From: Ptiloglossa arizonensis
Lineage: Eukaryota; Arthropoda; Insecta; Hymenoptera; Colletidae
NCBI RefSeq assembly: GCF_051014685.1
Contig: NW_027478390.1
Span: 966,501 to 1,030,500 of the forward strand
Length of the DNA: 64,000 bases
Reading direction: 5' to 3'
The position numbers and the translations under genes were made by a program. Numbering within the stretch: position 1 is the stretch's first letter; the number at the start of each line of letters is the position of its first letter. A model generated the notes under the pieces. It saw only the letters and a program-made list of their open reading frames with translations, was not told where the DNA came from and searched no databases. This document shows, piece by piece, positions 51,871-63,244 of the stretch.

Positions 51871-52383
51871 AAGTTTCTACTTTCAGATGCAACAGGAATA
51901 TCTCGAGTTCGTCAATCCGTTCGCGAGATATGGGAGTTTGAAATTAAGGAATGGTTGAGAAACAATCCAAATTTTCGCAAGTCTCATACTCGAAAGCAAT
52001 AACTACAATGGCCTGGGGGAAAAATACAAATACCGTTGTAATCGGCAAGTTTCTACTTTCAGATGCAACAGAAATATCTCGAGTTCGTCAATCCGTTCGC
52101 GAGATATGGGAGTTTGAAGTTATGGAATGGTTGAGAAACCATCAAAGTTTTCGCAAGTCTCATACTCGAAAGCAATAACTACAATGGCATAGGGGAAAAA
52201 TACAAACACCGTTAGCATTGGGCGAGTTTCTGCTTTCAGATGCAACAGGAATTTCTCGAGTTCGTCAATCCGTTCGCGAGATATGGGAGTTTGAAGTTAT
52301 GGAATGGTTGAGAAACCATCCAAATTTTCGCAAGTCTGATACTCGAAACCAATAACTACTATGGCCTAGGGGAAAAACACAAA

Positions 52384-52400
52384 TACCGTTGGAATCGGGC
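52384..52400 (+). other. CENP-B-box-like motif 1, GG variant of family B
   Basis: The form taccgttggaatcgggc restores the GTTGGAA centre of the human box and matches it at 13 of 17 positions (core 7 of 9). It recurs starting at 54331, 55036, 56629, 57334, 58219, 59812, 61580 and 62288. Confidence 0.5.
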
Positions 52401-52560
52401 GAGTTTCTGCTTTCAGATGCAACAGGAATTTCTCGAGTTCGTCAATCCGTTCGCGAGATATGGGAGTTTGAAGTTATGGAATGGTTGAGAAACCATCAAA
52501 ATTTTCGCAAGTCTGATTCTCGAAACCAATAACTACTATGGCCTAGGGCAAAAATACACA

Positions 52561-52577
52561 TACCGTTGTAAACGGGC
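52561..52577 (+). other. CENP-B-box-like motif 1, AAACGGG variant
   Basis: The form taccgttgtaaacgggc restores the AAACGGG end of the human box (13 of 17). Copies start at 55213, 57511, 58396 and 62465, with an older-looking example at 48850. A related unit near 61405 has aaatggg, one C/T change away. Confidence 0.5.
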
Positions 52578-52861
52578 GGGTGTCTGCGTTCAGATGCAAC
52601 AGGAACTTCTTGAGATCGTCAATCCGTTCGCGAGATATGGGAGTTTGAGGTTTAGGAATGGTTGAGAAACCATCAAAATTTTGGCAAGTCTGATACTCGA
52701 AACCAATAACTAATATGGCCTAGGGCAAAAATAGACATGCCGTTGTAATCGGGCGAGTTTCTACTTTCTGATGCATTAGGGGTTTCTTGAGTCCGTCAAC
52801 CCGTTCACGAGATATGGGAGTTTGAAGTTAAGGAATGGATGAGAAACCATCAAAATTTTCG

Positions 52862-53163
52862 CAAGTCTGATACTCGAAACCAATAACTGGAATGGCCTAG
52901 AGGAAAAGTACACACACCATTGTAATCGGGCGAGTTTCTGCATTCAGATGCGGTAGGAATTTCTCGATATCGTCAATCCGTTCGCGAGATATGGAAGTTT
53001 GAAGTTAAGGAATGGTTGAGAATCCATCAAAGTTTTCGTAAGCCTGATACTCGAAAGCAACAACTACAATGGCCTAAGGGAAAAATACAAATACCGTTGT
53101 AATCGGGCGAGTTTCTGCTTTCAGATGCAACAGGAATTTCTCGAGTTCGTCAATCCGTTCGCG
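52862..53163 (+). repeat. Short B segment repeated at 62943-63244
   Basis: About 1.7 monomers matching 62943-63244 at an offset of 10081. Shared markers are gatgcggtaggaatttctcg, gatatggaagtttgaag and gaaagcaacaactac. In both places it lies beside the end of a higher-order block, so it may be a remnant of a once longer arrangement. Confidence 0.75.
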
Positions 53164-53189
53164 AGATATGGGAGTTTGAAGTTAAGGAA

Positions 53190-55487
53190 TGGATGAGAAA
53201 CCATCCAAATTTTCGCACGTCTTATACTCGAAACCAATAACTACTATGGCCTAGGGCAAAAATGCACATACCGTTGTAATCGGGCAAGTTCCTACTTTCA
53301 GATGCAACAGGAATTTCTCGAGTTCGTCAACCCGTTCGCGAGATATGGGAGTTTGAAGTTAAGAAATGGTTGAGAAACCATCAAAATTTTCGCAAGTCTG
53401 ATACTCGGAACCAATAACTGGAATGGCCTAGGGGAAAAGTACACAAACCAATGTAATCGGGCAAGTTTCTACATTCAGATGCAACAGGAATTTCTCGAGT
53501 TCGTCAATCCGTTAGCGAGATATGGGAGTTTGAAGTTAAGGAATGGTTGAGAAACCATCAAAGTTTTCGCAAGTCTGATACTCGAAACCAATAACTACTA
53601 TGGTCTAGAGCAAAAATACACAGACCGTTGTAATCGGGCGAGTTTTAACTTTCAAATGCAACAGGAATTTCGCGAGTTCTTCAACCGGTTCGCCAGATAT
53701 GGGAGTTTGAATTTAAGGAATGGTTGAGAGTCCATTAAAATTTTCGCAAGTCTGATACTCGAAACCAATAACTGGAATGGCCTAGGGGAAAAGTACACAC
53801 ACCATTGTAATCGGGCGAGTTTCTACTTTCAAATGCAACAGGAATATCTCGAGTCCGTCAATCCGTTCGAGAGATATGGGATTTTGAAGGCATGGAACTG
53901 TTGGGAAACCACCAAAACTTGCGCTGCTCTAATACTCGAAACCGATAACTGGAACGGCCTAGGGGAGAAATACACATGCCGTTGTAATCGGGCGAATCTC
54001 TGCTTTCAGATTCAACAGGAATTACTCGAGTTCGTCAATCCGTTCGCGAGATATGCGAGTTTGAAATTAAGGAATGGTTGAGAAACAATCAAAATTTTCG
54101 CAAGTCTGATACTCGAAACGAATAACTGGAATGGCCTAGGGGAAAAGTACACACACCATTGTAATCGGGCGAGTTTCTACTTTCAGATGCAACAGGAATA
54201 TCTCGAGTTCGTCAATCCGTTCGCGAGATATGGGAGTTTGAAATTAAGGAATGGTTGAGAAACATTCCAAATTTTCGCAAGTCTCATACTCGAAAGCAAT
54301 AACTACAATGGCCTAGGGGAAAAATACAAATACCGTTGGAATCGGGCGAGTTTCTGCTTTCAGATGCAACAGGAATTTCTCGAGTTCGTCAATCCGTGCG
54401 CATATATGGGAGTTTGAAGTTATGGAATGTTTGAGAAACCATCAAAATTTTCGCAAGTCTGATACTCGAAACCAATAACTACTATGGCCTATGGCTAAAA
54501 TACAAATACCGTTGTAATCGGCAAGTTTCTACTTTCAGATGCAACAGGAATATCTCGAGTTCGTCAATCCGTTCGCGAGATATGGGAGTTTGAAATTAAG
54601 GAATGGTTGAGAAACATTCCAAATTTTCGCAAGTCTCATACTCGAAAGCAATAACTACAATGGCCTGGGGGAAAAATACAAATACCGTTGTAATCGGCAA
54701 GTTTCTACTTTCAGATGCAACAGAAATATCTCGAGTTCGTCAATCCGTTCGCGAGATATGGGAGTTTGAAGTTATGGAATGGTTGAGAAACCATCAAAGT
54801 TTTCGCAAGTCTCATACTCGAAAGCAATAACTACAATGGCATAGGGGAAAAATACAAACACCGTTAGCATCGGGCGAGTTTCTGCTTTCAGATGCAACAG
54901 GAATTTCTCGAGTTCGTCAATCCGTTCGCGAGATATGGGAGTTTGAAGTTATGGAATGGTTGAGAAACCATCAAAATTTTCGCAAGTCTGATACTCGAAA
55001 CCAATAACTACTATGGCCTAGGGGAAAAACACAAATACCGTTGGAATCGGGCGAGTTTCTGCTTTCAGATGCAACAGGAATTTCTCGAGTTCGTCAATCC
55101 GTTCGCGAGATATGGGAGTTTGAAGTTATGGAATGGTTGAGAAACCATCAAAATTTTCGCAAGTCTGATTCTCGAAACCAATAACTACCATGGCCTAGGG
55201 CAAAAATACACATACCGTTGTAAACGGGCGGGTGTCTGCGTTCAGATGCAACAGGAACTTCTTGAGATCGTCAATCCGTTCGCGAGATATGGGAGTTTGA
55301 GGTTTAGGAATGGTTGAGAAACCATCAAAATTTTGGCAAGTCTGATACTCGAAACCAATAACTACTATGGCCTAGGGCAAAAATAGACATGCCGTTGTAA
55401 TCGGGCGAGTTTCTACTTTCTGATGCATTAGGGGTTTCTTGAGTCCGTCAATCCGTTCACGAGATATGGGAGTTTGAAGTTAAGGAA
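53190..55487 (+). repeat. 13-monomer higher-order repeat of family B, unit 1
   Basis: 2298 bp, 13 monomers minus 3 bp, nearly identical to 55488-57785. Markers spaced by 2298 include the block starting at 53833 and 56131, gttagcat at 54863 and 57161, and taccgttgtaaacgggc at 55213 and 57511. Differences I noticed are few, for example gtgcgcatatatggg near 54396 against gttcgcatatatggg in unit 2. The phase is arbitrary. Confidence 0.88.
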
Positions 55488-57785
55488 TGGATGAGAAACC
55501 ATCAAAATTTTCGCACGTCTTATACTCGAAACCAATAACTACTATGGCCTAGGGCAAAAATGCACATACCGTTGTAATCGGGCAAGTTCCTACTTTCAGA
55601 TGCAACAGGAATTTCTCGAGTTCGTCAACCCGTTCGCGAGATATGGGAGTTTGAAGTTAAGAAATGGTTGAGAAACCATCAAAATTTTCGCAAGTCTGAT
55701 ACTCGGAACCAATAACTGGAATGGCCTAGGGGAAAAGTACACAAACCAATGTAATCGTGCAAGTTTCTACTTTCAGATGCAACAGGAATTTCTCGAGTTC
55801 GTCAATCCGTTAGCGAGATATGGGAGTTTGAAGTTAAGGAATGGTTGAGAAACCATCAAAGTTTTCGCAAGTCTGATACTCGAAACCAATAACTACTATG
55901 GTCTAGAGCAAAAATACACAGACCGTTGTAATCGGGCGAGTTTTAACTTTCAAATGCAACAGGAATTTCGCGAGTTCTTCAACCGGTTCGCCAGATATGG
56001 AAGTTTGAATTTAAGGAATGGTTGAGAGTCCATTAAAATTTTCGCAAGTCTGATACTCGAAACCAATAACTGGAATGGCCTAGGGGAAAAGTACACACAC
56101 CATTGTAATCGGGCGAGTTTCTACTTTCAAATGCAACAGGAATATCTCGAGTCCGTCAATCCGTTCGAGAGATATGGGATTTTGAAGGCATGGAACTGTT
56201 GGGAAACCACCAAAACTTGCGCTGCTCTAATACTCGAAACCGATAACTGGAACGGCCTAGGGGAGAAATACACATGCCGTTGTAATCGGGCGAATCTCTG
56301 CTTTCAGATTCAACAGGAATTACTCGAGTTCGTCAATCCGTTCGCGAGATATGCGAGTTTGAAATTAAGGAATGGTTGAGAAACAATCAAAATTTTCGCA
56401 AGTCTGATACTCGAAACGAATAACTGGAATGGCCTAGGGGAAAAGTACACACACCATTGTAATCGGGCGAGTTTCTACTTTCAGATGCAACAGGAATATC
56501 TCGAGTTCGTCAATCCGTTCGCGAGATATGGGAGTTTGAAATTAAGGAATGGTTGAGAAACAATCCAAATTTTCGCAAGTCTCATACTCGAAAGCAATAA
56601 CTACAATGGCCTAGGGGAAAAATACAAATACCGTTGGAATCGGGCGAGTTTCTGCTTTCAGATGCAACAGGAATTTCTCGAGTTCGTCAATCCGTTCGCA
56701 TATATGGGAGTTTGAAGTTATGGAATGTTTGAGAAACCATCAAAATTTTCGCAAGTCTGATACTCGAAACCAATAACTACTATGGCCTATGGCTAAAATA
56801 CAAATACCGTTGTAATCGGCAAGTTTCTACTTTCAGATGCAACAGGAATATCTCGAGTTCGTCAATCCGTTCGCGAGATATGGGAGTTTGAAATTAAGGA
56901 ATGGTTGAGAAACATTCCAAATTTTCGCAAGTCTCATACTCGAAAGCAATAACTACAATGGCCTGGGGGAAAAATACAAATACCGTTGTAATCGGCAAGT
57001 TTCTACTTTCAGATGCAACAGAAATATCTCGAGTTCGTCAATCCGTTCGCGAGATATGGGAGTTTGAAGTTATGGAATGGTTGAGAAACCATCAAAGTTT
57101 TCGCAAGTCTCATACTCGAAAGCAATAACTACAATGGCATAGGGGAAAAATACAAACACCGTTAGCATCGGGCGAGTTTCTGCTTTCAGATGCAACAGGA
57201 ATTTCTCGAGTTCGTCAATCCGTTCGCGAGATATGGGAGTTTGAAGTTATGGAATGGTTGAGAAACCATCAAAATTTTCGCAAGTCTGATACTCGAAACC
57301 AATAACTACTATGGCCTAGGGGAAAAACACAAATACCGTTGGAATCGGGCGAGTTTCTGCTTTCAGATGCAACAGGAATTTCTCGAGTTCGTCAATCCGT
57401 TCGCGAGATATGGGAGTTTGAAGTTATGGAATGGTTGAGAAACCATCAAAATTTTCGCAAGTCTGATTCTCGAAACCAATAACTACTATGGCCTAGGGCA
57501 AAAATACACATACCGTTGTAAACGGGCGGGTGTCTGCGTTCAGATGCAACAGGAACTTCTTGAGATCGTCAATCCGTTCGCGAGATATGGGAGTTTGAGG
57601 TTTAGGAATGGTTGAGAAACCATCAAAATTTTGGCAAGTCTGATACTCGAAACCAATAACTACTATGGCCTAGGGCAAAAATAGACATGCCGTTGTAATC
57701 GGGCGAGTTTCTACTTTCTGATGCATTAGGGGTTTCTTGAGTCCGTCAATCCGTTCACGAGATATGGGAGTTTGAAGTTAAGGAA
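55488..57785 (+). repeat. 13-monomer higher-order repeat of family B, unit 2
   Basis: Second unit in direct tandem with unit 1. Its monomers include several with altered motifs: cggcaagtt in place of cgggcgagtt near 56816 and 56993, and gttagcatcggg at 57161, at the same places as in unit 1. Motif status is therefore fixed by position in the higher-order unit. Confidence 0.88.
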
Positions 57786-57995
57786 TGGATGAGAAACCAT
57801 CAAAATTTTCGCACGTCTTATACTCGAAACCAATAACTACTATGGCCTAGGGCAAAAATGCACATACCGTTGTAATCGGGCAAGTTCCTACTTTCAGATG
57901 CAACAGGAATTTCTCGAGTTCGTCAACCCGTTCGCGAGATATGGGAGTTTGAAGTTAAGAAATGGTTGAGAAACCATCAAAATTTTCGCAAGTCT
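57111..57995 (+). repeat. Five-monomer tandem duplication in B, copy 1 (885 bp)
   Basis: Followed directly by its copy at 57996-58880. Markers are gttagcat at 57161 and 58046, taccgttgtaaacgggc at 57511 and 58396, and tggatgag at 57786 and 58671. 885 is exactly five times 177. Confidence 0.88.
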
Positions 57996-59865
57996 CATAC
58001 TCGAAAGCAATAACTACAATGGCATAGGGGAAAAATACAAACACCGTTAGCATCGGGCGAGTTTCTGCTTTCAGATGCAACAGGAATTTCTCGAGTTCGT
58101 CAATCCGTTCGCGAGATATGGGAGTTTGAAGTTATGGAATGGTTGAGAAACCATCAAAATTTTCGCAAGTCTGATACTCGAAACCAATAACTACTATGGC
58201 CTAGGGGAAAAACACAAATACCGTTGGAATCGGGCGAGTTTCTGCTTTCAGATGCAACAGGAATTTCTCGAGTTCGTCAATCCGTTCGCGAGATATGGGA
58301 GTTTGAAGTTATGGAATGGTTGAGAAACCATCAAAATTTTCGCAAGTCTGATTCTCGAAACCAATAACTACTATGGCCTAGGGCAAAAATACACATACCG
58401 TTGTAAACGGGCGGGTGTCTGCGTTCAGATGCAACAGGAACTTCTTGAGATCGTCAATCCGTTCGCGAGATATGGGAGTTTGAGGTTTAGGAATGGTTGA
58501 GAAACCATCAAAATTTTGGCAAGTCTGATACTCGAAACCAATAACTACTATGGCCTAGGGCAAAAATAGACATGCCGTTGTAATCGGGCGAGTTTCTACT
58601 TTCTGATGCATTAGGGGTTTCTTGAGTCCGTCAATCCGTTCACGAGATATGGGAGTTTGAAGTTAAGGAATGGATGAGAAACCATCAAAATTTTCGCACG
58701 TCTTATACTCGAAACCAATAACTACTATGGCCTAGGGCAAAAATGCACATACCGTTGTAATCGGGCAAGTTCCTACTTTCAGATGCAACAGGAATTTCTC
58801 GAGTTCGTCAACCCGTTCGCGAGATATGGGAGTTTGAAGTTAAGAAATGGTTGAGAAACCATCAAAATTTTCGCAAGTCTGATACTCGGAACCAATAACT
58901 GGAATGGCCTAGGGGAAAAGTACACACACCAATGTAATCGGGCAAGTTTCTACTTTCAGATGCAACAGGAATTTCTCGAGTTCGTCAATCCGTTAGCGAG
59001 ATATGGGAGTTTGAAATTAAGGAATGGTTGAGAAACCATCAAAGTTTTCGCAAGTCTGATACTCGAAACCAATAACTACTATGGTCTAGAGCAAAAATAC
59101 ACAGACCGTTGTAATCGGGCGAGTTTTAACTTTCAAATGCAACAGGAATTTCGCGAGTTCTTCAACCGGTTCGCCAGATATGGGAGTTTGAATTTAAGGA
59201 ATGGTTGAGAGTCCATTAAAGTTTTCGCAAGTCTGATACTCGAAACCAATAACTGGAATGGCCTAGGGGAAAAGTACACACACCATTGTAATCGGGCGAG
59301 TTTCTACTTTCAAATGCAACAGGAATATCTCGAGTCCGTCAATCCGTTCGAGAGATATGGGATTTTGAAGGCATGGAACTGTTGTGAAACCACCAAAACT
59401 TGCGCTGCTCTAATACTCGAAACCGATAACTGGAACGGCCTAGGGGAGAAATACACATGCCGTTGTAATCGGGCGAATCTCTGCTTTCAGATTCAACAGG
59501 AATTACTCGAGTTCGTCAATCCGTTCGCGAGATATGCGAGTTTGAAATTAAGGAATGGTTGAGAAACAATCAAAATTTTCGCAAGTCTGATACTCGAAAC
59601 GAATAACTGGAATGGCCTAGGGGAAAAGTACACACACCATTGTAATCGGGCGTGTTTCTACTTTCAGATGCAACAGGAATATCTCGAGTTCGTCAATCCG
59701 TTCGCGAGATATGGGAGTTTGAAGTTAAGAAATGTTTGAGAAACCATCAAAGTTTTCGCAAGTCTGATACTCGAAAGCAATAACTACAATGGCCTAGGGG
59801 AAAAATACAAATACCGTTGGAATCGGGCGAGTTTCTGCTTTCAGATGCAACAGGAATTTCTCGAG
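57786..59865 (+). repeat. Rearranged third unit of the B higher-order repeat
   Basis: Starts like unit 2, then after about 210 bp jumps back 885 bp (five monomers) near 57996 and later continues in line with unit 2 at an offset of 3183 (56131 and 59314; 56629 and 59812). 3183 is 2298 plus 885. Similarity fades near 59865, where this unit reads ttcgccaatccg. Confidence 0.85.
57996..58880 (+). repeat. Five-monomer tandem duplication in B, copy 2
   Basis: Copy of 57111-57995, near-identical by eye. It turns the 13-monomer unit into an 18-monomer version, showing how the higher-order period changes by whole monomers. Confidence 0.88.
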
Positions 59866-61630
59866 TTCGCCAATCCGTTCGCGAGATATGGGAGTTTGAA
59901 GTTAAGGAATGGTTGAGAAACCATCAAAATTTTCGCAAGTCTGATACTCGAAACGATTAGCTGGTATGGCCTAGGGGAAAAGTACCCGCACCATTGTAAT
60001 CGGGCAAGTTTCTGCCTTCAGATGCAGTAGGAATTTCTCGAGTTCGTCAATACGTTCGCGAGATATGGGAGTTTGAAGTTAAGGAATGGATGAGAAACCA
60101 TCAAAATTTTCGCACGTCTTATACTCGAAACCAATAACTACAATGGCCTATGAGAAAAATACATATAGCGTTGTAATCGGGCGAGTTTCTGCTTTCAGAT
60201 GCAACAGGAATTTCTCGAGATCGTCAATCCGTTCGCATATATGGGAGTTTGAAGTTATGGAATGGTTGAGAAACCATCAAAATTTTCGCAATTCTGATAC
60301 TCGAAACCAATAACTACTATGGCCTAGGGCAAAAATACACATACCGTTGTAATCGGGCGAGTTTCTACTTTCAGTTGCAACAGGAATTTCTCGAGATCGT
60401 CAATCCGTTCGCGAGATACGGGAGTTTGAGGTTAAGGAATGGTTGAGAAACCATCAAAGTTTTCGCAAGTCTGATACTCGAAACCAATAACTACTATGGT
60501 CTGGAGCAAAAATACACATACCGTCGTAATCGGGCGAGTTTCAACTTTCAGACGCAACTGGAATTTCTCGAGTTCGTCAATCCGTTCGCATATATGCGAG
60601 TTTGAAATTAAGGAATGGTTGAGAAACCATCAAAATTTACGCAAGTCTGATACTCGAAACGAATAACTGGAATGGCCTAGGGGAAGAGTACCCACACCAT
60701 TGTAATCGGGCAAGTTTCTACTTTCAGATGCAACTGGAATTTCTCGAGTTCGCCAATCCGTTCGCGAGATATGGGAGTTTGAGGTTAAGGAATGGTTGGG
60801 AAACCATCAAAGTTTTCGCAAGTCTGATACTCGAAACCAATAACTACTATGGTCTAGAGCAAAAATACACATACCGTTGTAATCGGGCGAGTTTCAACTT
60901 TCAGATGCAACAGGAATTTCGCGAGTTCTTCAACCGGTTCGCGAGATATGGGAGTTTGAATTTAAGGAATGGTTGAGAGTCCATTAAAATTTTCGCAAGT
61001 CTGATACTCGAAACCAATAACTAGAATGGCCTAGGGGAAAAGTATACACACCATTGTAATCGGGCGAGTTTCTGCCTTCAGATGTAGTAGAAATTTCTCG
61101 AGTTCGTCAATCCGTTCGCGAGATATGGGAGTTTGAAGTTAAGGAATGGTTGAGAAACAATCAAAAATTTCTCATGTCTGATACATAAAACCAATAACTG
61201 GAATGGCCTAGGGGAAAAGTACACACACCATTGTAATCGGGCGAGTTTCTGCTTTCAGATGCAACAGGAATTTCTCGAGTTCGTCAATCCGTTCGCGAGA
61301 TATGGGAGTTTGAAGTTAAGGAATGGATGAGAAACCATCAAAATTTTCGCACGTCTTATAATCGAAACCAATAACTACAATGGCCTAGGGCAAAAATACA
61401 CATACCGTTGTAAATGGGCGAGTGGCTGCGTTCAGATGCAACAGGAATTTCTCGAGTTCGTCAATCCGTTCGCGAGATATGGGAGTTTGAGTTTTAGTAA
61501 TGGTTGAGAAACCATCAAAATTTTCGCAAGTCCGATACTCGAAACCAATAACTACTATGGCCTAGGGGAAAAACACAAGTACCGTTGGAATCGGGCGAGT
61601 TTCTGCTTTCAGATGCAACAGGAATTTCTC
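59866..61630 (+). repeat. Mixed monomeric part of family B
   Basis: About ten monomers without a clear higher-order period. It includes a perfect-core motif 2 at 60407, units with the shortened ttcgcatatatg form near 60230 and 60586, and units resembling pieces of the 13-monomer unit (the cttcaaccggttcg subtype near 60926). Confidence 0.7.
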
Positions 61631-62405
61631 GAGTTCGCCAATCCGTTCGCGATATATGGGAGTTTGAAGTTATGGAATCGTTGAGAAACCATCAAAACTT
61701 TCGCAAGTCTGATACTAGAAACCAATAACTACTATGGCCTAGGGCAAAAATACACATACCGTTGTAATCGGGCGAGTTTCTACTTTCAGATGCAACAGGA
61801 ATTTCTCGAGTCCGTCAATCCGTTCGCGAGATATGGGAGTTTGAAGTTAAGGAATGGTTGAGAAACCATCAAAGTTTTCGCAAGTCTGATACTCGAAACC
61901 AATAACTACTATGGTCTAGAGCAAAAATACACATACCGTTGTAATCGGGCGAGTTTCAACTTTCAGATGCAACAGGAATTTCTCGAGTTCGCCAATCCGT
62001 TCGCGATATATGGGAGTTTGAAGTTATGGAATCGTTGAGAAACCATCAAAACTTTCGCAAGTCTGATACTAGAAACCAATAACTACTATGGCCTAGGGCA
62101 AAAATACACATACCGTTGTAATCGGGCGAGTTTCTACTTTCAGATGCAACAGGAATTTCTCGAGTCCGTCAATCCGTTCGCGAGATATGGGAGTTTGAAG
62201 TTAAGGAATGGTTGAGAAACCATCAAAATTTTCGCAAGTCTGATACTCGAAACCAATAACTACAATGGCCTAGGGGAAAAACACAAGTACCGTTGGAATC
62301 GGGCGAGTTTCTGCTTTCAGATGCAACAGGAATTTCTCGAGTTCGCCAATCCGTTCGCGATATATGGGAGTTTGAAGTTATGGAATCGTTGAGAAACCAT
62401 CAAAA
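61630..62405 (+). repeat. Two-monomer (354 bp) higher-order repeat of family B, first run
   Basis: The marker gatatatggg occurs at 61651, 62005 and 62359, 354 bp apart, each followed by gaagttatggaatcgttgag and ccatcaaaactttcg. The intervening monomers have the tcgagtccgtc form with intact gagatatggg. Confidence 0.82.
61863..62039 (+). repeat. Representative family B monomer (177 bp)
   Basis: One unit between two aaaccatc words. In order it has the B-specific left part, a tctagag variant of the AvrII region, motif 1 (taccgttgtaatcgggc), the ttcaactttcag variant, the XhoI site, motif 2 in the ttcgcgatatatggga form (core still 8 of 9) and gaagttatggaatcg. A typical B unit has about 10 CpGs. 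Confidence 0.9.
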
Positions 62406-62942
62406 CTTTCGCAAGTCTGATTCTCGAAACCAATAACTACTATGGCCTAGGGCAAAAATACACATACCGTTGTAAACGGGCGGGTGTCTGCGTTCAGATG
62501 CAACAGGAACTTCTTGAGATCGTCAATCCGTTCGCGAGATATGGGAGTTTGAGGTTTAGGAATGGTTGAGAAACCATCAAAATTTTCGCAAGTCTGATAC
62601 TCGAAACCAATAACTACTATGGTCTAGGGCAAAAATAGACATGCCGTTGTAATCGGGCGAGTTTCTACTTTCTGATGCATTAGGGATTTCTTGAGTCCTT
62701 CTATCCGTTCACGAGGTATGGGAGTTTGAAGTTATAGAACTGTTGTGAAACCACCAAAACGTTCGCTGCTCTGATACTCGATACCAATAACTGGAATGGC
62801 CTAGGGGAAAAGCACACACAACATTGTAATCGGGCAAGTTTCTACTTTCAGATGCAACAGGAATTTCTCGAGTTCGTCAATCCGTTCGCGAGATATGGGT
62901 GTTTGAAGTTAAGGAATGGTTGAGAGTCCATTAAAATTTTCG

Positions 62943-63244
62943 CAAGTCTGATACTCGAAACCAATAACTGGAATGGCCTAGAGGAAAAGTACACACACCA
63001 TTGTAATCGGGCGAGCTTCTGCCTTCAGATGCGGTAGGAATTTCTCGATTTCGTCAATCCGTTCGCGAGATATGGAAGTTTGAAGTTAAGGAATGGTTGA
63101 GAATCCATCAAAGTTTTCGTAAGTCTGATACTCGAAAGCAACAACTACAATGGCCTAAGGGAAAAATACAAATACCGTTGTAATCGGGCGAGTTTCTGCT
63201 TTCAGATGCAACAGGAATTTCTCGAGTTCGTCAATCCGTTCGCG
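62943..63244 (+). repeat. Copy of the short B segment at 52862-53163
   Basis: Matches 52862-53163 at an offset of 10081 with few differences, for example gcgagcttctgcc here. It sits between the two runs of the 354-bp repeat. Confidence 0.75.

Larger units (their letters stand above)
51721..52862 (+). repeat. Partial early copy of the B higher-order repeat
   Basis: Matches 54373-55512 at an offset of 2652 bp (15 monomers minus 3), for example gttagcat at 52211 and 54863, and taccgttgtaaacgggc at 52561 and 55213. It covers about half of the 13-monomer unit. The end near 52862 is where the partner changes to the gcacgtcttatactcg subtype. Confidence 0.82.
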
